From Deltaproteobacteria bacterium (GTDB lineage: Bacteria > Myxococcota_A > Polyangia > Haliangiales > Haliangiaceae): 64,000 nucleotides of DNA. Both the position numbers and the translations under genes were made by a program. The notes under the pieces are model-generated. The model was not told the origin of the DNA. It made no database searches and saw only the letters and a program-made list of their open reading frames with translations. The stretch covers positions 1-64,000 of the forward strand of contig JANXOM010000229.1 of the NCBI GenBank assembly GCA_025353585.1, in the 5' to 3' direction. Below are positions 45,644-54,546 of the stretch, one piece after another; the first letter of the stretch is position 1; each line of letters begins with the position of its first letter.

Positions 45644-47983
45644 GTGGTGAGACCCAACGACGCGAGGGGATTCGTGGTGGCGTGGGTCGCGGGGGCCGCG
45701 GCGGTGTTCGTCGTCGGCGGTGCGTTGCGCTGGAGCGCGGCCATCGTCGCGATCCTCGTCGCGCTATCGCTCATCCCGTTCGTGCTCTCGCGCCGCGTGG
45801 CGCGATCGATCTCGCCGCTGGTCGCGGTCTACGCGGTCTGCATCACGCTCACGGCGCTCCAGCTCGCGCCGTTGCCGACCGGGTTGCTCCAGGCGGCGGA
45901 TGCGACCGGCGAGGCGCTGCGCGCGGACGGCGCCGCGGTCTCCGGGGTCTCGTCGTGGCACGCGATCACGCTCGACGCGGCGGGCTCGCTGCGCGCGCTC
46001 ACCTTCTTTGTCACGCTCCTCGCGTTCGCGGTGGTGGCGCTCCGGATCGCCGTGACCGAGCGTGGGCGCCTGATCTGCCTCGGCGGCGTCGCGGCCGTCT
46101 GCGGCATCACGGCCGGCATCGTCGGCGTGCATCAGATCTTCGGCGCGACCAGCCTCTACGGCATCTACGACCCGATCCAGGCGACGCCGCCCGTCCTCGG
46201 CCCGCTCCTCAACGCGAACCACCTCGGCGGCCTGATGGCGCTCGGCAGCGTCCTCTCGCTCGGCCTGGTCATGTACGGCAAGCAGTCGATGGTCGCGCGG
46301 TGGGCGTGGGGGACGACCGCCATCGGGTGCGCGATCGTCGTGCTCGCTAGCCTCTCGCGCGGCGCGCTGCTGGCGATGACGATCGGCGCCGGCGTCACGC
46401 TCGGCGTCCTCGCCGCGCAGCGCCTCGCGCGGCCGGCGGACCGGATGTCCCGCTCGGCGCGGCGGCGGTTCGTGATGACGACGCTGCCGATCGGCATCGT
46501 CGCGGTCTGCGTGACGTTCATCGTGGTGTTCACGAGCGCGGGGACGGCGGCCGAGCAGCTGCAGAACGTCTCGGCGCACGAGATCCACGAGCCCAAGAGC
46601 AAGTACGCGGCGTGGCAGTCATCGATGCAGCTCCTCGACGAGGCGCCCTGGACCGGCATCGGTCGTGGCGCCCTCGAGCCCGTCCTCACGCGCGTCCACC
46701 CGGCGAGCTCGTTCGTGACGTTCTCGCACCTCGAGAACGAGTACCTCCAGGCGTTCATCGAGTGGGGGATCGCCGGCGGGATCGTCATCATGGGCATCCT
46801 CGGCTGGATCGTCGTCGTGGCGCTCCGGAAGTGGCGCGACGGCCCGCTGACGGCAGGCGCGCTCGGGGCGCTGGCCGCCGTGGCGGTCCAGAGCAACGTC
46901 GACTTTGGCGTCGAGCTCCTGGGGCTCGCGGTCCCCGCGACGATCGTCGCGGCCACGCTCGCGTACGTGCCGCTCCAGCCGCTCAAGCCGGGGCTTCTTC
47001 TCCTGCGCGCGCGAGGCATCCTGATCCTGCACATCCTCGCGCTCGCCGGCGCGGCCGCCCTGCTGTTCCTGCCGGCGACGCGCTCGGTCGCGGAGGACCA
47101 CATCGTCCTCGACGAGCGCCCATCGCTCGAGGTCATCCGCGACTGCATCGCTCGCCACCCGTTCGACTACTACGGCTACGCCATCGGCGCCGAGACCCTC
47201 GCGCGCGACCATGACACCGAGGCGGTCGCCATGTTGAACCACGCGCTCATGCTTCACCCGACGCACTCGGGCCTCCACCGGTTCTCCGGCGAGCTCCTCC
47301 TGGCGTCGGGCTACATCGACCAGGCCGCGGGCGAGTTCGCCGCCGCGATGCACGGCGCGTCCGATCCGCGCGGCGTGCTCTACGAGATCGACCATCGGTT
47401 CACGCCCGCCAAGGCCGCGGATGCGATCCCGGTCGACTACGACAACGTCGAGCTCGTCATCCGCACGCTCGCGCTCGACAAGCACTCCGACATCGCGCTC
47501 GCGTGGGTGGAGCGGGTCGTGGGCGAGCATCCGCGCTCGCTCGCCACGCTCGACATGATGTACTCGCTCGCCATCGATCAGAACGATCAGGTCACCGCCG
47601 AGCGCGCGCTGCGTCAGCGCCTCGCGATCGCCACGGATCCGCACACCACGCTCCTCCTCGCGCGCATGATCGCGAAGCGCGGCGATCACGACGAGGTGCT
47701 CAAGCGGCTCGGGGACGTGACCACGTGGCACGGGATGATCGACGATCAGCTGCAGGCCTGGCTCCTCCTGTGCGATACGCGGCTCGCGCAGAAGGATCTC
47801 GACGAGACCGAGCGCTGCTTGCACCACCTGGACGCCGCCGGGATCCTGGTCCCCGCACAGCGCGGCGAGCTCGTCCGGCGCCTCGAGGCGGTCTCGATGG
47901 CGCGCAAGGAACAGGCGCTCATCGAGCACCCGTCGACGATGATGCCGCCCGTTCACGGCGTGCGCGTCGCCCCGCACCACTGA
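45644..47983 (+). CDS. Wzy/O-antigen-ligase-family membrane protein with TPR tail
   Basis: 779 residues; GTG at 45644 (or 45647) directly follows the OPX stop. About a dozen membrane segments occupy ~10-480. The Wzy_C-type loop carries LNANHLGGLMALG, LSRGALLAM and ENEYLQAFIEWGIAGG, the layout of O-antigen ligases and polymerases. From ~490 to the end the protein is soluble and TPR-like (IARHPFDYYGYAIGAETLAR, AVAMLNHALMLHPTHSGLHR). The TPR fusion is typical of PglL/ligase-like proteins in GC-rich bacteria. It could polymerise the repeat unit or ligate it to an acceptor. Confidence 0.88.
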   Translation: MVRPNDARGFVVAWVAGAAAVFVVGGALRWSAAIVAILVALSLIPFVLSRRVARSISPLVAVYAVCITLTALQLAPLPTGLLQAADATGEALRADGAAVSGVSSWHAITLDAAGSLRALTFFVTLLAFAVVALRIAVTERGRLICLGGVAAVCGITAGIVGVHQIFGATSLYGIYDPIQATPPVLGPLLNANHLGGLMALGSVLSLGLVMYGKQSMVARWAWGTTAIGCAIVVLASLSRGALLAMTIGAGVTLGVLAAQRLARPADRMSRSARRRFVMTTLPIGIVAVCVTFIVVFTSAGTAAEQLQNVSAHEIHEPKSKYAAWQSSMQLLDEAPWTGIGRGALEPVLTRVHPASSFVTFSHLENEYLQAFIEWGIAGGIVIMGILGWIVVVALRKWRDGPLTAGALGALAAVAVQSNVDFGVELLGLAVPATIVAATLAYVPLQPLKPGLLLLRARGILILHILALAGAAALLFLPATRSVAEDHIVLDERPSLEVIRDCIARHPFDYYGYAIGAETLARDHDTEAVAMLNHALMLHPTHSGLHRFSGELLLASGYIDQAAGEFAAAMHGASDPRGVLYEIDHRFTPAKAADAIPVDYDNVELVIRTLALDKHSDIALAWVERVVGEHPRSLATLDMMYSLAIDQNDQVTAERALRQRLAIATDPHTTLLLARMIAKRGDHDEVLKRLGDVTTWHGMIDDQLQAWLLLCDTRLAQKDLDETERCLHHLDAAGILVPAQRGELVRRLEAVSMARKEQALIEHPSTMMPPVHGVRVAPHH

Positions 47984-47984
47984 C

Positions 47985-49115
47985 GTGCGGATCCTGTACC
48001 TCTCGTTGTCGTACCTCCCGTCGCGACGGGCCTCGAGCGTGCAGGTCATGCGGATGTGCGAGGCGCTCGCCGGGCAGGGCCACACGGTCCGGCTCGTGGG
48101 CAAGCGCCAGCGCGGCGAGGCCGGCGAGGCCGGCGATCTGCACGCGTGCTACGGCGTGGCGCCCACGTTCGAGGTCGAGACCTTCGCGCGGCCGGGGTGG
48201 CGGGGCGGCGGGGTGGTCTTCACGCTCGCCATGGTGCGCGCGCTGCTGCGCTCCGCGCGCGCCGTGGATCTCGTGTACTCGCGTGACCTCCTCGGTGGGG
48301 CCGCCGCTGCCGAGCTCGGTCTGCCGGTGGTCTACGAGGCGCACGGCATCTTCGAAGCGAGCTGGCAGCGCACGCTGTGGCGCCGGATGCTGCGCGCGCG
48401 CTCCTTCCGCGGGCTCGTGGCGATCTCGGAGGCGATGGTGCGCGAGCTGGCCGTCGTGGATCTGTTGCCGCCGAGTCGCCCGGTCGTCGTCGCGCACAGC
48501 CCGGCCGAGCTGCGCCTCGGCACCGCGGCGCGGACCGAGCGCGGGACCCCGCCGCGAATCGGCTACGTCGGGAGCCTCTACCCGGGCCGCGGCATCGAGC
48601 TGGTGCTCGAGCTGGCCGCGCGCCTCCCGGCCTACGCGTTCGAGGTCGTCGGCGGGACCGAGGCTGATCTCGCGCGGTGGCGAGCGAGCCGGGTCGCGCC
48701 GAACGTGACGTTCCGCGGCTTCGTCGCCCCTGGCAAGGTCGCGGCGATGTACGGGACGTTCGACGTGCTCCTGATGCCGTACCCGCACCACGGCATCCAC
48801 GGGCCGACCCAGCAGCTCGATACGGCCGCCTACTGCTCCCCGATGAAGATGTTCGAGTACATGGCGTCCGGGGTTCCGATCATCGCGTCCGACTTGCCGG
48901 TGCTACAGGAGGTCCTCGTGCACGGCGAGAACGCGCTCGTGGCCCCGAGCGGTGATGCCGCAGCCTGGCAGACGGCGCTCGAGTCCCTGATCGCCGACCG
49001 CGCGCTCGGCCCGCGCCTGGCGACCCGGGCGCTCGCGGATGTGGCGGCCTTCACGCCCGAGGCGCGCGTGAGGCGCATCTTTACAGGCCTCGGACTGCGG
49101 TCTGATATCGTCTGA
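47985..49115 (+). CDS. Glycosyltransferase family 4
   Basis: 376 residues from GTG at 47985, one base after the preceding stop. GT-B N-terminus MRILYLSLSYLPSRRASSVQ, VYEAHGIFE, IGYVGSLYPGRGIELVLELA, and the C-terminal KMFEYMASGVPIIASDLPV donor motif are GT4 features. It is co-directional with the export genes. Donor and acceptor are not predictable. Confidence 0.92.
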   Translation: MRILYLSLSYLPSRRASSVQVMRMCEALAGQGHTVRLVGKRQRGEAGEAGDLHACYGVAPTFEVETFARPGWRGGGVVFTLAMVRALLRSARAVDLVYSRDLLGGAAAAELGLPVVYEAHGIFEASWQRTLWRRMLRARSFRGLVAISEAMVRELAVVDLLPPSRPVVVAHSPAELRLGTAARTERGTPPRIGYVGSLYPGRGIELVLELAARLPAYAFEVVGGTEADLARWRASRVAPNVTFRGFVAPGKVAAMYGTFDVLLMPYPHHGIHGPTQQLDTAAYCSPMKMFEYMASGVPIIASDLPVLQEVLVHGENALVAPSGDAAAWQTALESLIADRALGPRLATRALADVAAFTPEARVRRIFTGLGLRSDIV

Positions 49116-49117
49116 GC

Positions 49118-49945
49118 ATGCGGACGCCGGTTGCCCTCCTGGTCGCGCTGAGCGGGTGCAGCTTTGCTCCCGCGGCCGGCCCGACCGACGCGCAGCATGA
49201 CGCCCCGCTGATCCCGGTGGACGGCGAGGGTGTGCCCGATACGTCCGCGCCGGGCCGGGTCCGTGACGGCTTGATCAGCGTCTTCGCCTTCGACGAGGGC
49301 AGCGGATCCACGGTGACCGATATCCCGCCGGCCGCGGGCAGCGCCGTCACGCTCACGATCGGCAACCCGACCACGGTCGCGTGGGGGAGTGGCGCGCTGG
49401 CGCTCGTGGCGCCCGCGATCGTGGCGTCCCCCGCCAGCGTGCAGAGCCCGATCTTCGCCGCGTGCAAGAAAGCGAACGCGCTGACAGTCGAGGCCTGGGT
49501 GCGCCCCGCGTCGATGGATCAGGACGGGAAGAGCGGCCAGTTCGCGCGCGTGGTCACGGGCTCGACGAACGCGGGCAGCCGCAATTTTTCGCTCGGTCAG
49601 CACGGAACGGCGTGGGCTCTCGAGGCGCGGACGACCGCCGCGGGGGTCGATGGCCAGGGCGCCCCCATCCTCGCGGGCGGCACCGTCGGCACGGGGCTGA
49701 CGTACGTCGCGATGACGGTCGGGCCGACGACGCGCAGGCTGTACGTCGATGGCCAGCTCGTGGCAAGCGACAACCTCGGCGGCGCCCTGACGAGCTGGAT
49801 GGCGGGCTATCGGCTCGGGCTCGGCGCCGAGCCGAGCGGCAGCAACCCGTGGCTCGGGACGTTCGAGCTGGTCGCGTTCTACGACCGCGAGCTCGCCGAC
49901 ACCGAGATCGCGACGAACTATCAGGCGGGCGCGGACGCGCGCTGA
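49118..49945 (+). CDS. LamG/concanavalin-like lipoprotein
   Basis: 275 residues, two bases after the glycosyltransferase. Lipobox ALSGC gives Cys14. After a Pro/Asp-rich linker, residues ~50-270 form a LamG-like jelly roll (LISVFAFDEGSGSTVTDI, LTVEAWVRPASMDQDGK, YVAMTVGPTTRRLYVDGQLV, LGTFELVAFYDRELADTEI), a fold that binds carbohydrate. A lipoprotein lectin at the end of the export unit may hold the polymer at the cell surface; that is inference. It is convergent with the Wzy-like gene at 49985. Confidence 0.87.
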   Translation: MRTPVALLVALSGCSFAPAAGPTDAQHDAPLIPVDGEGVPDTSAPGRVRDGLISVFAFDEGSGSTVTDIPPAAGSAVTLTIGNPTTVAWGSGALALVAPAIVASPASVQSPIFAACKKANALTVEAWVRPASMDQDGKSGQFARVVTGSTNAGSRNFSLGQHGTAWALEARTTAAGVDGQGAPILAGGTVGTGLTYVAMTVGPTTRRLYVDGQLVASDNLGGALTSWMAGYRLGLGAEPSGSNPWLGTFELVAFYDRELADTEIATNYQAGADAR

Positions 49946-49984
49946 CACGGCGCCTTCGCGGGCGATCCCCGACGAGACGAACGG

Positions 49985-51244
49985 TCAGGCTCGCTGAGCC
50001 GCGCGTTCGGCGGCCCGCGCGGCGGCGGCCGCGGCGCGTGCCTCGCGTTCGGCCAGGCGTGTGGCCGCGAGCTCGGCCATGCGTTTTCGCTTGTCCTGGT
50101 CGTCGAGGTGGCGCAGCACCATCGCCATCCCGAGCATGACCCACATGTAGGTAAATCTCAGGCCTTGATGAACCATGCCGAAGGCGAATCCGGGCCCCAC
50201 GACGATCAGGATCCGGAAGCTGATGCCGCGGAGCGCCTGCCACAGGAACGCGGCGAACAGCGACACGCCGATGATCCCGTACGAGAAGAAGAGCGTGGCA
50301 CCTGACGAGTGCAGCTCGTGGGAGTGGATCATCGTCGTCTCGCTGAAGCGGTAGTAGTCGCCCTCGCCGGCGCCGAACAGCCAGTACTGGGGGTTGTTGT
50401 AGACGCGGTCATACCCGCGCTCCTCGAGGAGGCCGAACGACTGGTCGTTCTCGATGCGTTGCTGCGCTTTCTCGATCGCGCGCGAGAACGGGTTCGACGT
50501 GAGGCTCAAGACGGCGAGGACAACGACGGCGAGGATCATCGTGCGCAGCCGGCCGAACACGAGCGCGACGCCGAGCATCGCGATGCTGCCGAGCGCCGCC
50601 TTCGAGGCGGACATCAGCGCGAGGTAACAGCACGCCGTCAGACCGACGGTGACCTGCAGCGTGCTGAGCTGGAGGCGCTTGAGGCCGAGCAGCAACATGC
50701 AGGCGCTGAGCAGCGCGAAGTAACCTAGCTGGTTCGGGTTGTTGAACAGGAGCGACGACCGCAGCGCGTACCCGCGCATGAAGAACGAGATCAGGACCTG
50801 CAGGCAGACGGACAGCAAGATCACGCGCACGGTGATCCACAGGAAGCGAACGCGGTACCGCTCGAACATGAGCAGGAACACGAACAGCATCACGGCGTTG
50901 TAGATGTAGAACGTGGGGCTCAGCAGGAACCCGTGCTTGAGGTCGATGGAGAACGCGACGAGCGCGAACGACCACATCGTGTTGATGAGCAGCGCGTACG
51001 CGGTGAACAAGAGCAGCATGCGGAATGGCTTGCCGATGCCGAGCAAGCTGCCCTTCCAGCGGGTCAGCAGCGTCGGCAACAACATGATCGTCAGCCAGTC
51101 GGCGGGCTGCGGCAGACCGCTCGGCACCAGGTAGACCGGGAAGAAGATCAGGAACAGCGACCACATGAGCAGCGGCGGCTCGCTGATCACCTTCTTGGCC
51201 TCGGTGAGCGTGCTGCGGACGACGGTGGGCGCGGTGAGCTTCAC
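49985..51244 (-). CDS. Wzy-like O-antigen polymerase
   Basis: 419 residues from GTG at 51244 overlapping the upstream dehydrogenase stop. About ten to twelve membrane segments; the large periplasmic loop contains the ligase/polymerase-type motif FNNPNQLGYFALLSAC and HSHELHSSGATLFFSYGIIG. The C-terminus is a highly charged Ala/Arg/Glu helix (LAEREARAAAAAARAAER). It is the last gene of the long minus-strand operon and the second polymerase/ligase candidate in the window. Confidence 0.87.
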   Translation of the reverse strand: MKLTAPTVVRSTLTEAKKVISEPPLLMWSLFLIFFPVYLVPSGLPQPADWLTIMLLPTLLTRWKGSLLGIGKPFRMLLLFTAYALLINTMWSFALVAFSIDLKHGFLLSPTFYIYNAVMLFVFLLMFERYRVRFLWITVRVILLSVCLQVLISFFMRGYALRSSLLFNNPNQLGYFALLSACMLLLGLKRLQLSTLQVTVGLTACCYLALMSASKAALGSIAMLGVALVFGRLRTMILAVVVLAVLSLTSNPFSRAIEKAQQRIENDQSFGLLEERGYDRVYNNPQYWLFGAGEGDYYRFSETTMIHSHELHSSGATLFFSYGIIGVSLFAAFLWQALRGISFRILIVVGPGFAFGMVHQGLRFTYMWVMLGMAMVLRHLDDQDKRKRMAELAATRLAEREARAAAAAARAAERAAQRA

Positions 51245-52242
51245 GGTGCCTCGAGCGGCAGGACGCTGTTCCAGGCGGGCTCGCCGGACAGCACGCGGAG
51301 CGCTTCTTCGGCGGCCTTGCGCCGCATCTCCTCGACCGCCTCGGCCGAGTAAAACGCGCAGTGGGGCGTGATCAGCAAGCGGTCGCGGACGTCGGGCGCG
51401 CCGGCCATCCAGTCCCGGATCAGCGGATCTGTCGGGTCGGCCGGCTCTGCTGGCAGCACGTCGAAGCCCGCGCAGCGGACGTGCCCGCTGCGAAACGCGG
51501 CCGTGAAGGCGGCCCAGTCGAGGACCGGGCCACGCGCGGTGTTGATGACGACGAGCCCCCGGCGCGCCGCGGCGAAGAACTCGGCTCCGACGAGGCCGCG
51601 GGTCGACTGCGTCAGCGGCACGTGCAGGCTGACGACGTCGCTGGCGGCGGCGAGCTCGGCGAGCGAGCGATAGCAGGTGAGCCCGAGCGCCTTGTCCCAC
51701 CCCTGCGGCTTGTACGGATCGTAGTAGGCGACCTGCATCCCGAACGCCTTGGCCCGGAGCGCCGTGGCCGTGCCGATCCGTCCGAGCCCGACGATCCCGA
51801 GCGTCTTCCCCGTGAGCCGGAACGAGGGGGCCAGGCCCCAGCTCCACACGCCGCCCCGCGCCACGCGGTCGTTGCTGGCGAGCCCCCGCGCCAGGCCGAG
51901 CAGCAGCGCGAGCGCGTGGTCGGCGACATCGTGCGTGCCGTAGTCGGGGACGTTGCAGACCTCGATCCCGCGAGCGCGCGCGGCCGCCAGGTCGACGTTG
52001 TCGAAGCCGACCCCGACGCGGACGATGACCTTGCACTGCCAGAGCGACGCGAGCACGTCCGCGGTCCAGCCGATGTCATGCCACGCGAGGATCGCGTCGG
52101 CGTCCTCGATGCGGCCGCGGAGCTCGGCGGCGCTCGTCGCGTGGAGGGCCCGCACGGTCGCGCGCGTGCCGAACACCGCCTCCTCGACCGTCGCCGGCGC
52201 CGTGACCCGGTCCGGGATCACGACCGTCCACGGCGCGCTCAC
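51241..52242 (-). CDS. D-isomer-specific 2-hydroxyacid dehydrogenase (CtBP/PGDH-like)
   Basis: 333 residues from GTG at 52242. NAD loop GLGRIG (152-157), VRVGVGFDNVDL, catalytic Arg237 (INTARGPV), Glu266 and His294 (ITPHCAF) are all in place, so it should reduce a 2-keto acid or oxidise a D-2-hydroxyacid with NAD(H). It is close in form to CtBP-like and phosphoglycerate dehydrogenases but lacks the ACT domain of SerA. Four-base overlaps on both sides couple it to the FAH-like gene and the Wzy gene, so it probably serves the glycan, not central metabolism. Confidence 0.92.
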   Translation of the reverse strand: MSAPWTVVIPDRVTAPATVEEAVFGTRATVRALHATSAAELRGRIEDADAILAWHDIGWTADVLASLWQCKVIVRVGVGFDNVDLAAARARGIEVCNVPDYGTHDVADHALALLLGLARGLASNDRVARGGVWSWGLAPSFRLTGKTLGIVGLGRIGTATALRAKAFGMQVAYYDPYKPQGWDKALGLTCYRSLAELAAASDVVSLHVPLTQSTRGLVGAEFFAAARRGLVVINTARGPVLDWAAFTAAFRSGHVRCAGFDVLPAEPADPTDPLIRDWMAGAPDVRDRLLITPHCAFYSAEAVEEMRRKAAEEALRVLSGEPAWNSVLPLEAP

Positions 52243-53060
52243 GAAGCGCCCTCCGCGACGAACTCGGTGACCAGCGTCCCGAGCCCCGCGATCTCGAGCG
52301 TGGCGCGGCTCCCGACGTGCACGAGCGCCTGGCGCGCGCCGCGCGGCGTCCCTGTCATCACCACGTCCCCCGGCTCGAGGGTCATGAGCCGCGACAAGAA
52401 CAGGACCGACGCGTACGTGTCGAGGACGCGATTGGCGGTGGTCGAGTCCTGCATCACGCGGCCGTCGACGGTCGTCCGCATGTGGCGATCGGCGTCGTCG
52501 AAGCCGCGCACGAGCTCGGGCCCGAGCGGACAGAACCCGTCGAGGCTCTTCGAGCGCGCGAGGTGCCAGTCGCGGCCGAGCACGTTGAGGGCCGTGATGT
52601 CGTTGCCGACCGTCACGCCGAAGACGGCGGCCCGGGCGGCGGCGGTGTCGGCGAGGTTGCGCGCGCGCTGGCCGATCACGGCCGCGACCTCGACCTCGAC
52701 CCACACCTCCGTCGCATCCGCGCGCAACGCGACGCGCGCGGTCGGGCCGGCGAGGCAGTTCGGACCCTTCACGAAGAGGACGGGCTCGAAGCCCGGGTCG
52801 GTGAAGTGCGCCTCGCGCGCGCTCGTTCGCGCGGCCGGATCTTCGAAGAGGTCGCGATAGTTGTAGCCGAGGGCCACGATCTTCGTCGGCTCGGCCGGCG
52901 CGAGCAGCGTCGCGTCGGCGGCCGCCACGACCACGCCCGTCTCGCTCGCATCTGTCCACGGCGCCTGCGCGAGCACGTGCACGCGCGCCGCCCGGCGCGT
53001 GCCCCAGCGCGGGGTCGGCACGTCGGCCGTCGTGAACCGGATGTAGCGGAGCTCGGTCAT
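52239..53060 (-). CDS. Fumarylacetoacetate hydrolase (FAH)-fold enzyme
   Basis: 273 residues from ATG at 53060 overlapping the cytidylyltransferase stop (ATGA). The C-terminal FAH domain shows IVALGYNYRDLFED, VWVEVEVAAVIGQ (metal Glu pair), GVTVGNDITALNVLGRDWHL, SKSLDGFCPLGP, and PGDVVMTGTPRGARQ. FAH-fold enzymes hydrolyse, decarboxylate or hydrate/tautomerise 2-keto acids at a metal site. In this context it probably acts on a keto-acid intermediate shared with the downstream 2-hydroxyacid dehydrogenase. The precise reaction is unknown. Confidence 0.9.
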   Translation of the reverse strand: MTELRYIRFTTADVPTPRWGTRRAARVHVLAQAPWTDASETGVVVAAADATLLAPAEPTKIVALGYNYRDLFEDPAARTSAREAHFTDPGFEPVLFVKGPNCLAGPTARVALRADATEVWVEVEVAAVIGQRARNLADTAAARAAVFGVTVGNDITALNVLGRDWHLARSKSLDGFCPLGPELVRGFDDADRHMRTTVDGRVMQDSTTANRVLDTYASVLFLSRLMTLEPGDVVMTGTPRGARQALVHVGSRATLEIAGLGTLVTEFVAEGAS

Positions 53061-53788
53061 GCGTAGGGCGTGCGCGTCTCGGTGAAGCCGGCGGTGCGCA
53101 AGAAGTGCTCCACCATCGGGAACTGCCACTCGAAGTCGATGTCGCAGCCGCCCTCCTGATGCATCGGGTGCACGGTGCGCCCGATCCAGCGAAACGGGAT
53201 CTCGCCGCGGCTGTAGTCGAAGCACCGCGGCCGCAGCACGAACACCGAGCAGTCGACGAAGTAGGTGTCGCCCTGGCTATCGCGGTCGCAGGTGGCCTCG
53301 CCGAACAGCGCCGGATCGACGAACGGCTTGACGAGCCCGTCCTCGATGCGCCGCGCTCGCAGCGCGCTGAACATGTTGTACTTGCTGACCGTCACGGCGG
53401 AGTCGTGGTCCGGGTGCTCGCGCAGGAAGCGGATGCCCTGGTCGATGATGCCCGGGGTGATGGTCGCGCCGTTGGCGAACAGGAGCACGACAAATTCGAT
53501 CTCCCCGGTCGCGCGCGCGCGGATGGCCTCGTAGCCGTGCTTGAACGCGTCCTCGGCGAGCGCCTCGTTCGTCGCGAGGAACGCCGGGCGCTCGATGTAC
53601 TGGCAGCCCTGCGCGTCGGCGATCGCGTGGATCTGCTCGCAGTCCGTGGACACGAACACGTCCGTGACCTCCCGCGCGTTCTTCGCGGCGAGGATCGGGT
53701 AGAGCGCGAGCGGCCGGCCGAGCAGCGGGCGGACGTTCTTGTCCTTCACGCGGCTTCCTTTGCGACCGATGATGAGCGTCGGGATCAT
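53057..53788 (-). CDS. CMP-sugar-type cytidylyltransferase (acylneuraminate family), divergent
   Basis: 243 residues from ATG at 53788. The nucleotide loop reads IIGRKGSRVKDKNVRPLLGRPL, related to but different from the IPARGGSKGIPRKN motif of CMP-Neu5Ac synthetases. DVFVSTDCEQIHAIA, ERPAFLATNEALAEDAFKH and FVVLLFANGATITPGIIDQG follow the family order. It should transfer CMP from CTP to an acidic sugar, Kdo-like acid or phosphonate/phosphate-type acceptor. No nonulosonate or Kdo synthase lies nearby. It is coupled to the HAD and FAH genes. Confidence 0.87.
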   Translation of the reverse strand: MIPTLIIGRKGSRVKDKNVRPLLGRPLALYPILAAKNAREVTDVFVSTDCEQIHAIADAQGCQYIERPAFLATNEALAEDAFKHGYEAIRARATGEIEFVVLLFANGATITPGIIDQGIRFLREHPDHDSAVTVSKYNMFSALRARRIEDGLVKPFVDPALFGEATCDRDSQGDTYFVDCSVFVLRPRCFDYSRGEIPFRWIGRTVHPMHQEGGCDIDFEWQFPMVEHFLRTAGFTETRTPYA

Positions 53789-54546
53789 GTGCGGGGCTCC
53801 TCGTGCGCGTGGAGCGCACGTTCGAGATCGGAGAGCTGAAGACAGGGGAGGCCGGCTGTCAAGGAGCGGGCTTCGTCGTCGGGCGCGAGGTAACCCCACA
53901 GGGCGAGGTGCGCGGCGATCCCGTGCTGGCGCGCCGGGAGCGCGTGCTGCACGTAGTCGTCCACGAAGAAGAGGTCCGCCGGCGCGAGCGCGCGGTCGCG
54001 TGCCGTCTCGAGCAAGATCTCCCACTTCTCCTGCTGCGCGGAGCGGGGGAGGTGGCTGGCCGGAGAGAGCGCGGCGCCGTGGTGCGCGCAGATCGCGGCG
54101 ATCGAGCGGTCGTCGCGCGTGGACAGGATCGCGGCGCACCCGCGCGCGAGCCGCGCCCGGAACAGGTCCAGCGCCACGACGTGGGGCGTGATCAAGTCGA
54201 GCCAGCGCGGCTCCTGCGCGAGCACGGTGCGCTCCGCGAAGTAGGCCTCCGTGAAGCTCTCGACCGCTGGCCGGCGCGCCTGCGCCAGCGCGCGAAACGC
54301 CTCCGGCGCGGCCGGGACCTCGCCGCGCGCGAGGCACTCGAGCAGCACCGCGAACTGCCATGGCGGCCCGACGTGATAGCGATACCGCGCGAACTCGCTC
54401 GCGAGCGCGGCGGTCGGCCGCTCGGGCCAAGCGGCCGCGAACGTCCACCGCGCCACGTCCGCGCGCACCGTCCGGTACGCGACCTCGAGGCACTCGCGCG
54501 CCGAGTCGAACAGGACGCCGTCGAAGTCGAAGACGAAGAGCGTCAC
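53785..54546 (-). CDS. HAD-superfamily phosphatase
   Basis: 253 residues from GTG at 54546 overlapping the GAPDH-like stop. Motif I FVFDFDGVLFDS (nucleophile Asp7, acid Asp9), motif II ILSTRDD, and motif III/IV DLFFVDDYVQHAL are present, with a large helical cap at ~20-130. It is likely a small-molecule phosphatase acting just before or after the cytidylyltransferase. Substrate unknown. Confidence 0.88.
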   Translation of the reverse strand: MTLFVFDFDGVLFDSARECLEVAYRTVRADVARWTFAAAWPERPTAALASEFARYRYHVGPPWQFAVLLECLARGEVPAAPEAFRALAQARRPAVESFTEAYFAERTVLAQEPRWLDLITPHVVALDLFRARLARGCAAILSTRDDRSIAAICAHHGAALSPASHLPRSAQQEKWEILLETARDRALAPADLFFVDDYVQHALPARQHGIAAHLALWGYLAPDDEARSLTAGLPCLQLSDLERALHAHEEPRT

